From Mucilaginibacter sp. UR6-11 (GTDB lineage Bacteria; Bacteroidota; Bacteroidia; Sphingobacteriales; Sphingobacteriaceae), in assembly GCF_020880695.1 (NCBI RefSeq), contig NZ_JAJIWO010000001.1, positions 930,001-994,000 of the forward strand: DNA of 64,000 nucleotides, written 5' to 3'. This document shows, piece after piece, positions 29,136-36,698 of this stretch. The first letter of the stretch is position 1. Each line of letters begins with the position of its first letter. The notes beneath the pieces were generated by a model. The model saw only the letters and a program-made list of their open reading frames with translations. It searched no databases and had not been told where the DNA came from. The translations under genes were made by a program, and so were the position numbers.

Positions 29136-30554
29136 ATGAAACCTGTCAGCTTCCTTGTCCTGTTATTATTTGGCAGCTTATCAAGCACTGCACAAACATC
29201 AGTAGTTATTAATGTTGAAAAGCTTAAAAAGCCCGAAAAACTTTTGCCGGTCTCAGCATACGACGGGATCTTAAAGGAGCTGATCAGAAGAGACCATCAT
29301 GTTTGGGGCTATCCGCCAGCCAAGCAAGCCGCACTTGATCCTAAATTTAATATCATAGCAAAAAGTAACGTTAATGAAGATTTAGTCTATTACGATTTTC
29401 ACCCTTTTTTTCGGGGCATGTACAATGCCTATGCCAGCCACAGGCCCTTTACCTTATCGCCGGATATGATGTGGCTGCTTATTTGCCAGGGGTTTGCCAA
29501 CCATGTAAACAATAACAGCGAGAGCCTGCGCAATATGTTTGTTGATTTTACGGGCAAAACCAGTTTGGTTGTGCAAACTAACAATATCAGCCTTGATAAC
29601 CCTAATAGCCCCTGGGAAGAAATATTCCCCGAATTTAGCAAGCAGATAAGCCGTTACACCGGCAAAGAGTTGACCGAAGCACTCACCGCAGATTTTAGCA
29701 CCACCACACCAACCACCAAAATTGCATCGCAAATTACTGCCTTGTATGCCATGAAGTCGTATTTTGATTTTATTGTGATAATGACCGGTTGCGGTATTCC
29801 ACAGGTTACCCTTGAGGGTACCCCGGCAGATTGGCAAAAGGTGTTAGACAAGACCGAGGCCTTGCGCAAATATAAACTGGATTGGTGGGTAGATAAAATG
29901 GAACCCGTTCTGAAAAAAATTGTAAAGGCATCAAAAGGAAAAAAAGACAAAGAGTTTTGGCAAACCATGTTTAAATATCATACGATAAAAAGATATGGGG
30001 CATCAACTATAATTGACGGATGGATAGTGAAATTTTTCCCTTACGATAAAGCAGGTAACCGGCTAAACCTTGAAGCGTTAAGTTCGGGAGTAGATTTACC
30101 TGACGAAATTGTTAAAGTTAATCTGAAATTTCTTTCGGCCGATAGCAAGGGCAATTTCGTAACAACTCCGTTGGAGCTGTGGGCTGGTTTTATGGGATTA
30201 AAACAAACCGACAGCGATTTTAATTTAAGGCCCGAGATTGGCTGGATGATACGCAAACAAGACACCGATGTGCAGGACAAAAAAATGACCCAATTGCGTG
30301 AACGGGCAGCCGATGAACATTATGGAATTGATATACGGGCCAATGCGGTACCTGAAGAGTTAATGGAAATTGGCCCCATAAATTTATTGAAGATCGAGTT
30401 TATAAATAATATTAACATTCCGGATGAGCTAGCCAAAGTAAAAATACGCCGGCTTAATTTAAAGGGTGTTATTGCGGATGATGGTATTAAACGTATCAGG
30501 AAACTGTTTCCTGATACGGAGTTGATAATAAATAATAATCTGATTGTGCAGTAA
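29136..30554 (+). CDS. DUF4419 family exported protein, copy 2
   Basis: A 472-residue paralogue of the preceding gene along its whole length. It has a signal peptide (MKPVSFLVLLLFGSLSSTAQ) and the same RPFTLSPDMMWLLICQGFA, SPWEEIFPEFSKQIS and LDWWVDKMEPVL blocks. The two differ most in the last 80 residues. The short sequence CCTAACTCCA before both start codons is also duplicated. Function unknown. Confidence 0.8.
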   Translation: MKPVSFLVLLLFGSLSSTAQTSVVINVEKLKKPEKLLPVSAYDGILKELIRRDHHVWGYPPAKQAALDPKFNIIAKSNVNEDLVYYDFHPFFRGMYNAYASHRPFTLSPDMMWLLICQGFANHVNNNSESLRNMFVDFTGKTSLVVQTNNISLDNPNSPWEEIFPEFSKQISRYTGKELTEALTADFSTTTPTTKIASQITALYAMKSYFDFIVIMTGCGIPQVTLEGTPADWQKVLDKTEALRKYKLDWWVDKMEPVLKKIVKASKGKKDKEFWQTMFKYHTIKRYGASTIIDGWIVKFFPYDKAGNRLNLEALSSGVDLPDEIVKVNLKFLSADSKGNFVTTPLELWAGFMGLKQTDSDFNLRPEIGWMIRKQDTDVQDKKMTQLRERAADEHYGIDIRANAVPEELMEIGPINLLKIEFINNINIPDELAKVKIRRLNLKGVIADDGIKRIRKLFPDTELIINNNLIVQ

Positions 30555-30582
30555 GTTATCTGTATGCCTAAAATCTGTTTTG

Positions 30583-30610
30583 TACCTTTGTGTTATATAT
30601 AAAATAACAC
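30583..30610 (+). promoter_or_regulatory. Candidate -7 box and palindrome over the thioesterase start
   Basis: TACCTTTG (30583-30590) fits TAnnTTTG but has no good -33 box. It overlaps by one base a palindrome GTGTTAT, seven bases, ATAACAC (30590-30610) that ends exactly at the ATG. If transcription starts at the usual distance, the palindrome spans the start point and could be an operator. Confidence 0.35.
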
Positions 30611-31000
30611 ATGAATTTTTACACCCGCAAATGGGTAAAACCCGAAGACCTTAATGCACACGGAACTTTATTTGGCGGCCGCTTACTATCCTGGATTGAT
30701 GAGGAAGCCGCAATATATACCATAATACAGTTAGGCACCAATGGCTGCGTAACCAAATACATGTCTGAAATTAATTTTATTAATTCGGCCAATCAGGGCG
30801 ATATTATTGAGCTGGGGATTAAAGCCACAAGCTTTGGCCATACATCAATCACCCTAACCTGCGAGGTGCGCAACAAGATCACCCAAAAAAGCATACTTAC
30901 TATTGATAAGATAGTTTTTGTAAGCGTGGATGAAAACGGCAAGCCCGTTAAACACGGCCGGACAGAAATTACTTATACGGACGAACGGTTAAGGGAGTAA
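30611..31000 (+). CDS. Acyl-CoA thioesterase, hotdog fold (YciA type)
   Basis: A 129-residue single-hotdog protein. HGTLFGGRLLSWIDEEAAIY (about 18-37) is the family catalytic segment, with the aspartate that activates water, followed by FINSANQGDIIELG. It hydrolyses acyl-CoA to free acid and CoA in the cytoplasm; chain length is unknown. It stands alone between the DUF4419 pair and an exported protein gene. Confidence 0.85.
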   Translation: MNFYTRKWVKPEDLNAHGTLFGGRLLSWIDEEAAIYTIIQLGTNGCVTKYMSEINFINSANQGDIIELGIKATSFGHTSITLTCEVRNKITQKSILTIDKIVFVSVDENGKPVKHGRTEITYTDERLRE

Positions 31001-31047
31001 ATAAGACATTAATTAATATTTTTATTAACCTGATTTAAACGTTATTC

Positions 31048-31932
31048 ATGACAATGGGTTCTGCTTTCAAATACTTTTTCATCCTGGTATTTTTTCTTAA
31101 TACTACTTCATCTTTTGCCCGGGATTTGGATACTTTAAACAGAAAAAATGTTAATGCTGTTTTAGAACGACTTTTTGATAATGACCAAAATGGCAGAGAT
31201 AAGCCTGCAATTATTCTTAAAAAATATGGTGCTGATTCAAAAGAATATCAGCAAGCTGCTGATGAGTTACACAAACAAGATTCTATCAACCAAAAAACAG
31301 TTTTCAATATTCTTGATAAATACGGATGGTTGCCAAAGAGCGAAATTTCGTCAAAAGCAAGTAACGGTATCTTTTATGTAATACAACACGCGGGTTTAGA
31401 TGCTCAAATAAAATATGAAGATATAGTAATGAAGGCTTATAGTCGAAAACAAATTGGCGATTATGAATATGCAATTTTCATAGACCGCTTAAAAATGTTT
31501 GAAAGCAAAAACCAAATATATGGAACGCAATTAGGTGCGGACAATATTGGCAATTTGTTTCTGTATCCTGTTGAAGACACAAAAAAACTTGACGCCAAAA
31601 GAAAGTTAGCGGGATTAGAACCTTTGGAAAAATATGTTAAAGAAAATAATGTGAGGTATTATACTTTCCCGCCTAAAAAGAACAGTAATGATATTTTGTT
31701 GATTGGACATACATGGGATGCCAACAACAAAGGAGTGAAAAATATAGCTGTCATATTGGGCTCAAGCATTGTTGGAAAGAGTGATGAAAACGGTTTTTTT
31801 TATATTTACGTTGCTAAGCCAAAAGAGAAAAGCATAACTGTCATTTTAAAACAAGAAGATACAGGAAAACAATACACCTACACACTTTCAGGCGATAAAG
31901 ACTTTTATGAAATCCGGCGACAATTTAAGTAA
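31048..31932 (+). CDS. Exported DUF6624-like protein with a C-terminal beta domain
   Basis: A 294-residue protein with a signal peptide (cleavage near residue 24, FARD). The middle part has the pattern I associate with DUF6624: DKYGWLPKSEISSKAS, FYVIQHAGLDAQIKYE, IYGTQLGADN and RKLAGLEPLEKYV. After about residue 215 a separate beta-rich segment (HTWDANNKGVKNIAVIL; GKSDENGFFYIYV) resembles the carboxypeptidase-regulatory-like domain of Bacteroidota envelope proteins. Function is unknown. It is clearly more AT-rich than its neighbours, so it may be transferred. Confidence 0.6.
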   Translation: MTMGSAFKYFFILVFFLNTTSSFARDLDTLNRKNVNAVLERLFDNDQNGRDKPAIILKKYGADSKEYQQAADELHKQDSINQKTVFNILDKYGWLPKSEISSKASNGIFYVIQHAGLDAQIKYEDIVMKAYSRKQIGDYEYAIFIDRLKMFESKNQIYGTQLGADNIGNLFLYPVEDTKKLDAKRKLAGLEPLEKYVKENNVRYYTFPPKKNSNDILLIGHTWDANNKGVKNIAVILGSSIVGKSDENGFFYIYVAKPKEKSITVILKQEDTGKQYTYTLSGDKDFYEIRRQFK

Positions 31933-31974
31933 GGATCAACAGTTTTTCGCCATTGTTGATTTCCGAAATGAATT

Positions 31975-33234
31975 CTATTCTGTCATCAACCTTCTGATCA
32001 ATTCAGCGCTCTGTTTATTGCCTTCCAGCAAACGATCTTTAAAAAAGGCCTGAACATCATTGAAGTGTTTTTTATACCCCTCCATATCGCCATAGCCAAT
32101 AATGGACGACCATTCGCGCACGGCCGAATGAAATTCAAGATCATCCCCGCGGATAGTTTTATCATATAACGCTGCCTGGATAGATTCTTCCAATAGTTCT
32201 TCGTCCTTAAATAAATATTCGGCAATACCCAGACGCAGGCGAAACGGCGGGGTCTGGCAGATCAGGTTATCATAAGGGTTAACACCCAGATGATACCAGG
32301 CATCAACCATACTTAATATACTGAGGTGCGAGTTGGGTTTTTGCAGCTCGTGGTTTTGCGAAAGCGAGAACTCTTTCATCACTTTATCACTTAACATGAT
32401 GGGTTTGCGGCTTTCGTGAAAAACAAAGTCGCGCGCCCGGTAAAGCCGCTCGCGGAAGATCGTTTCCTCTTCCTGTATCATCAGCTTAAACAATTCAGAC
32501 TCAGATACCGCATATTGCCTCACCTGCTGCCGGGCATAGGGGTTTAATATAGCAAGGCCGGCGTATACGTGCGCTTTATAACTAAATATGCGCAGGGTGG
32601 TTAAAATCTTCACGTTATCTATACCGCCTATATAAGAAGCGTTTTCCCATGGGAAAAAACCGGCAGATTTCCAGGCGGTGCCCATGCTTTCAAAACCTAC
32701 GTGGGTTACGGCTTGCGTGTCGGCTACAATTTTATCGTGCTCGTGGTAATCGGCCAGCTCAACTATCTCTGATCCTATGGCGGTAAACAGGTCAAGCATG
32801 CGCTGGCGGGCTGCAGCATCAGCGCGGTGCGGTATCAAAATCAGGGTTTGACCCTTAGGCTCAAAGCCCGGGCCGTGCATACCGTGAAAGGTAATGATCT
32901 GCGCACTTGCGGGCAGATATTTTTCAAACGCCAAGATCTCGGGGGTTTTTACAGATGTTTGCCCGGCTACTATAGCGCCGGGTTTGGTAAACCCGGCATT
33001 CTCGGCAACTACTTTGGCAATTTTCTCGGCCTCGACAGAATAAATGATCAGGTCGCTGGTTTGCGATACTTCTTTACCGCTGTCCAATACTTTAATATGG
33101 TAAGGCGCCAGGTCCCGCTCCAACTGCTGCTGGTTTGCAGGTAAATCGCAACCCGCTACGGTATATCCTGCCTTAGCGAAAGCTTTGGCGTATAACCGCC
33201 CCATATCGCCCAGGCCTATAATTCCAATATTCAT
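31975..33234 (-). CDS. Prephenate dehydrogenase-like NAD(P)-binding protein
   Basis: A 419-residue protein that starts with a Rossmann fold (MNIGIIGLGDMGRLYAKAFA, GxGxxG). The prephenate/arogenate dehydrogenase region follows, including VAGQTSVKTPEI, ITFHGMHGPGFEPKG and a helical dimerisation domain. It would make 4-hydroxyphenylpyruvate (or tyrosine from arogenate). It is longer than bacterial TyrA (about 280-370) and lies apart from other aromatic amino-acid genes. I chose the ATG at 33234 where the Rossmann fold begins; a longer in-frame start at 33255 adds seven residues. Confidence 0.7.
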   Translation of the reverse strand: MNIGIIGLGDMGRLYAKAFAKAGYTVAGCDLPANQQQLERDLAPYHIKVLDSGKEVSQTSDLIIYSVEAEKIAKVVAENAGFTKPGAIVAGQTSVKTPEILAFEKYLPASAQIITFHGMHGPGFEPKGQTLILIPHRADAAARQRMLDLFTAIGSEIVELADYHEHDKIVADTQAVTHVGFESMGTAWKSAGFFPWENASYIGGIDNVKILTTLRIFSYKAHVYAGLAILNPYARQQVRQYAVSESELFKLMIQEEETIFRERLYRARDFVFHESRKPIMLSDKVMKEFSLSQNHELQKPNSHLSILSMVDAWYHLGVNPYDNLICQTPPFRLRLGIAEYLFKDEELLEESIQAALYDKTIRGDDLEFHSAVREWSSIIGYGDMEGYKKHFNDVQAFFKDRLLEGNKQSAELIRRLMTE

Positions 33235-33366
33235 TCTGCTAATATAACTATGCATAGCAAAAATGCGTATTAAGGTTTACATTAGCCACGCCAATTATCC
33301 TTTAAATACATGACAAAAGCATTTTTTTACTGTTTTTTTAATATATCATTGTCTAATTTTACAATT

Positions 33367-34215
33367 ATGAAGAACCAATTCATGTTGAAGCTATCACTAT
33401 CCCTGCTGATAATTACCGTTTGCCTAACCGCAGTAAAGGCGCAGGACAGCGTAAAAAAGACTGTTGTTAAAAAAACCATTGTCACTAACCCGGTAGTAAA
33501 TCCAATCAGGCCGGGCACGGTGCCCATCAACCCAAAAACGGGCAGGCCATACTCCAGGTATGGTTATGGCGCCTATGCCAGGCATTACCGGGCACGTCTT
33601 AAGGCCGACAGTATAAAAAAAGCAGCGGCGGCAGGGTCTCCTATAAAAGTATCTACCACTACCATCGCCACCACACCACCCGATGTAAAGCCCGACACCC
33701 CGGTTATAACAACAGCGTCCCGGGTGGATAAAAGCCTTAACGGCCAGTACCAATACCTGTTAACCAAAGTTTTTAGCTATCAAAGGCCGTTTGTTGAGGC
33801 GTTTTGGAAGAATTTTACGGATACCCTTAGAAGCAATCGTGCGCAGTTAAAAAACACGCAGGATAAATTGGCTGAACAAGCTAAAACCATTAGCAGTTTG
33901 CAGGCCGGCGTGGCTGCCAGAGAACAGCAGCTTACCCAAACCGATTCGATCAGCTTTTTGGGTGCTGAGGTGACCAAAACTACCTATAATATCATCATGT
34001 GGGGCCTGGTACTTCTTGTTGGTACGATAGCCGCCGTTGTTATTGCCCGGTCAGGAAGTTCGCGCAAGGAGGCCGCTTACCGCACCACTTTATACAATGA
34101 GCTGGAAGAAGAGTTTAAAACCTTTAAAGCTAAGGCCAACGAAAAAGAAAAGAAACTGGCGCGCGAGCTGCAGACCGAACGCAATAAAGTGGATGAATTA
34201 ACCGGCCGCGGATAA
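33367..34215 (+). CDS. Hypothetical envelope protein with C-terminal membrane segment and coiled coil
   Basis: A 282-residue protein. It has a signal peptide (MKNQFMLKLSLSLLIITVCL, cleavage near VKAQ), then a low-complexity Lys/Thr/Val/Pro region. Next comes a helical segment rich in Gln, a single membrane helix at about 205-226 (IIMWGLVLLVGTIAAVVIA) and a charged coiled coil to the end. Its topology suggests an inner-membrane anchor with a cytoplasmic coiled coil. An in-frame ATG at 33310 exists but would bury the signal peptide. I do not recognise a function. Its stop is 6 bases before CGGAAC array 2. Confidence 0.6.
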   Translation: MKNQFMLKLSLSLLIITVCLTAVKAQDSVKKTVVKKTIVTNPVVNPIRPGTVPINPKTGRPYSRYGYGAYARHYRARLKADSIKKAAAAGSPIKVSTTTIATTPPDVKPDTPVITTASRVDKSLNGQYQYLLTKVFSYQRPFVEAFWKNFTDTLRSNRAQLKNTQDKLAEQAKTISSLQAGVAAREQQLTQTDSISFLGAEVTKTTYNIIMWGLVLLVGTIAAVVIARSGSSRKEAAYRTTLYNELEEEFKTFKAKANEKEKKLARELQTERNKVDELTGRG

Positions 34216-34221
34216 GCCGGG

Positions 34222-34358
34222 GGTGTTCCACTTTGCGCGAGCGGAACACAGCGGAACATCCGGAACGAAGCGGAACACCCCGGAACGAAGCGGAACATTC
34301 CGGAACACTTCGGAACAGGGCGGAACACCCCGGAACGAAGCGGAACACTTCGGAACGC
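34222..34358. repeat. CGGAAC array 2 (12 motifs at about 10-bp spacing)
   Basis: After a 26-base leader identical to that of array 1, CGGAAC starts at 34242, 34252, 34261, 34271, 34281, 34291, 34301, 34311, 34321, 34331, 34341 and 34351. All spacings are 10 except one of 9, which is at the same place as in array 1 (between motifs 2 and 3). The tetramers between motifs differ from array 1. Confidence 0.9.
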
Positions 34359-34394
34359 AACTAAAGTACTTCCAAAATTTTAATAAATTTATTT

Positions 34395-34838
34395 ATGAAA
34401 GCATATCTGTTTGGATGGAACCCACAGAAATTTGAGTGGGCCGATCTGGATGATGATATTAAAAAGCTGACTGCTACCGGCAAACTGGAAGATAACTGGA
34501 GCGTGATCAGCCACAAAAGTATAAAACCGGGCGACAGGGCCTTTATTGTACGCGTAGGTGTTGAGCCCAAAGGCATATTTGCATCAGGCGTTGTATCATC
34601 CGATGCTTATCCCGCTTTCCGTAATGGCAGACATTATTATCGTATTAACGTAGCCCTGGATATCTTATTAAACCCGGATAAAGAACCCATACTGACTTTA
34701 GAAATTTTAAAAACAGGCAACCTGGCTGCACAGAACTGGACACCACAGGCGTCGGGCATATCTATCAGGCCCGAACTGGTTGATGAGCTTGAAGGGGTTT
34801 GGCAGGATTTTTTAGAGACCAGAGGTGAGGATTTTTAA
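34395..34838 (+). CDS. EVE/PUA-like domain protein, stand-alone
   Basis: A 147-residue single-domain protein. It resembles the N-terminal module found in some HNH-endonuclease restriction proteins. Diagnostic segments are YLFGWNPQKFEWADLDDDI at the start, SIKPGDRAFIVRVGVEPKGI (about 41-60) and QNWTPQASGISI (about 112-123). Such modules fold like EVE/PUA domains, which bind modified bases in DNA or RNA. No nuclease domain is attached or adjacent. The gene begins 37 bases after CGGAAC array 2. A role in nucleic acid reading is inferred from fold resemblance only. Confidence 0.6.
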   Translation: MKAYLFGWNPQKFEWADLDDDIKKLTATGKLEDNWSVISHKSIKPGDRAFIVRVGVEPKGIFASGVVSSDAYPAFRNGRHYYRINVALDILLNPDKEPILTLEILKTGNLAAQNWTPQASGISIRPELVDELEGVWQDFLETRGEDF

Positions 34839-34885
34839 CTTCTTTAGCGCGTATCGCGATTATATTTGATATCTTAATTTCATAT

Positions 34886-35590
34886 ATGCCAGCCGCCGAC
34901 GTTATCATTTATATCCTACTCCTGACTGGGGCCGCATTAAGTTTCATCACCCGTAAACTCACTTTAACCGGCGCCATCACCGGTGCGGTAGTGGGTTTGC
35001 TTATTTATAAAGGTGCGGGCTATACCGGCCTGGCAATGCTGGCGCTGTTTTTCATTGCCGGATCATGGGCAACCGGCTGGCGGGTCAATCAAAAAGAAGC
35101 TATCGGCGCAGCCGAAAAAAATACCGGCAGGCGCACGGCCGGGCAGGTATTGGCCAACGGCGGCACAGCAGCATTATTAGGCGGTATCGCCTGGTATTTC
35201 CCGGCCTGCACAGCCGTTGTTGAGCTGATGATAGCCGGTAGTTTCGCCGCCGCAACCGCGGATACTTTGTCATCCGAGCTGGGCACAATTTATGGGCGCC
35301 AATTTTTTAATATCCTGACTTTTAAAAAAGATATGCGCGGGTTGGATGGGGTGGTGAGTTGGGAGGGGACGTTGATTGGATTGGCAGGAGCTTTCCTGAT
35401 AGCGATTGTTTATGCTGTCAGCTTTGGTTGGGGAGTTTCTGTTTGTTGGATCGTATTAGCTGGCTTCATCGGAAATTTGGTTGATTCGGTATTAGGGGCG
35501 TTGTTGGAGCGAAAAGGGTTGATGGGGAATAATATGGTGAATTTTTTGAATACAGTTGTAGGAGCTGGGGTTTGCTGGTTAGTGAGCTAA
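34886..35590 (+). CDS. DUF92 family integral membrane protein
   Basis: A 234-residue protein with six or seven membrane segments. It has the DUF92 (TMEM19-like) features SFAAATADTLSSELGTIYG and GVVSWEGTLIGLAGA, plus GFIGNLVDSVLGALLERKG. Some relatives in phototrophs phosphorylate isoprenoid phosphates, so lipid phosphate chemistry is possible, but the role here is unknown. It lies 47 bases after the EVE-like gene in the same direction. Confidence 0.8.
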   Translation: MPAADVIIYILLLTGAALSFITRKLTLTGAITGAVVGLLIYKGAGYTGLAMLALFFIAGSWATGWRVNQKEAIGAAEKNTGRRTAGQVLANGGTAALLGGIAWYFPACTAVVELMIAGSFAAATADTLSSELGTIYGRQFFNILTFKKDMRGLDGVVSWEGTLIGLAGAFLIAIVYAVSFGWGVSVCWIVLAGFIGNLVDSVLGALLERKGLMGNNMVNFLNTVVGAGVCWLVS

Positions 35591-35652
35591 TCGTTTACTT
35601 ATCGCTTCCTGGCCTTCCCGTGTTTGGCTTGCCCCGCTATAGCCGCGGAAGC

Positions 35653-36075
35653 TTTGGTTCTTTTTCTTGATAAAAAGAACCAAAAATCAAGTCATCCGGG
35701 ATGCTTCTTGCCGCACAGGCCTTTGCCCGGCAAATCAGGTAAAACCAAGGGCCCGGTCCTTTTGCCCCTTGTTGTCGCTCTTGTCCACCGCTTCAGGCAA
35801 AATTACCAATGCCCTTGCCACCACACAGCCCGACTTGTTTTACCTGCTTTCACCCGAAGCTACCCGTATGACAGCTTTGGGCACTAACCGAGATCTAGTA
35901 AAATGAGAGATCAAAAAGAGTGCAAAGGCCTGTCAGCACGCCGGGCCGGGAGTATGGCCTTGCGGGCGGAAGCGACCGGGCTGACTTGATTATCCACTTG
36001 TTGTTTTTTTAAATGGTGTGGATGAGATCGCTGCGCTTAGTTTTTGGGTTACCTTTGTATCAAGACAAAGGTAAC
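35653..36075. mobile_element. MITE-like element with hairpin ends
   Basis: The left end is a perfect hairpin: TTTGGTTCTTTTT, loop CTTGAT, AAAAAGAACCAAA (35653-35684). The right end is GTTACCTTTGT, loop ATCAAG, ACAAAGGTAAC (36048-36075). The two loops are complementary to each other, so the ends are the same kind of hairpin in opposite orientation. The 360 bases between have no convincing gene. This accounts for most of the 605-base gap between the DUF92 gene and the rpsJ terminator. Confidence 0.5.
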
Positions 36076-36197
36076 AGCCCTTCCCGCGGCGATTGAGCGG
36101 GTGGATGTTGGTATTGAGGATAGAACCTGGCGGTGTGCACGAATACGAACAACGCTGAAATCTTAGCTAATTCGCAGTGACGACACCGCCTCCCACA

Positions 36198-36231
36198 AAA
36201 AAAGCCACCCGATCTAAATCGAATGGCTTCT
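36198..36231 (-). terminator. Terminator of the str operon after rpsJ
   Basis: On the minus strand AAGCCATTCGAT, short loop, ATCGGGTGGCTT and a T-run. It lies 27 bases past the rpsJ stop and ends the rpsL-rpsG-fusA-rpsJ transcript before rplC. Confidence 0.8.
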
Positions 36232-36257
36232 TATATGTTTCAGATCTTCCGGTACAG

Positions 36258-36563
36258 TTACACTTTGATCTCAACTTCAACACCGCTTGGCAATTCAAGC
36301 TTCATCAGCGCATCTACAGTTTTTGAGTTTGAGCTGTAGATATCCAATAAACGTTTGTAAGAACATAACTGGAATTGCTCACGTGCTTTCTTGTTTACGT
36401 GTGGTGAACGCAAAACAGTGAAAATTTTCTTTTCGGTTGGTAACGGAAGTGGTCCGCTAACTACAGCGCCTGTCGGCTTTACTGTTTTTACGATCTTCTC
36501 GGCTGACTTGTCAACTAAATTGTAATCGTAAGATTTTAATTTGATTCTGATTCTTTGGCTCAT
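36258..36563 (-). CDS. rpsJ: Small ribosomal subunit protein uS10
   Basis: A 101-residue uS10 ([40 protein letters not shown]). It also serves in antitermination with NusB in many bacteria. It ends the str operon here, while in most genomes it begins the S10 operon directly before rplC. Confidence 0.97.
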   Translation of the reverse strand: MSQRIRIKLKSYDYNLVDKSAEKIVKTVKPTGAVVSGPLPLPTEKKIFTVLRSPHVNKKAREQFQLCSYKRLLDIYSSNSKTVDALMKLELPSGVEVEIKV

Positions 36564-36623
36564 TTTGTTTTTGTTTGATGACCGTTCCTAAGAGCTATTT
36601 ATTAGGGCGATCGGGTTTTAATT

Positions 36624-36696
36624 TATGTGCAGATGTGCGAATATGCAAATGTGCGGATGATATTTGCATATCTGCACATCTGCATATCTTCACATC
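36624..36696. repeat. Inverted repeat of GATGTGCAGATATGC words between fusA and rpsJ
   Basis: ATGTGCAGATGTGCGAATATGC and its approximate complement GCATATCTGCACATCTGCAT form a long imperfect stem in the 135-base gap. It is built from 10-12-base degenerate words. Confidence 0.6.
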
Positions 36697-36698
36697 AA

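Noticed and set aside
34077..34360. Similar low-complexity frames over CGGAAC array 2
   Set aside because: Same reason as for array 1; they also overlap the end of the real gene at 33367-34215.
35624..35906. Overlapping plus-strand frames of 79-87 codons after the DUF92 gene
   Set aside because: They run through the hairpin end of the MITE-like element and differ in frame without any protein motif.
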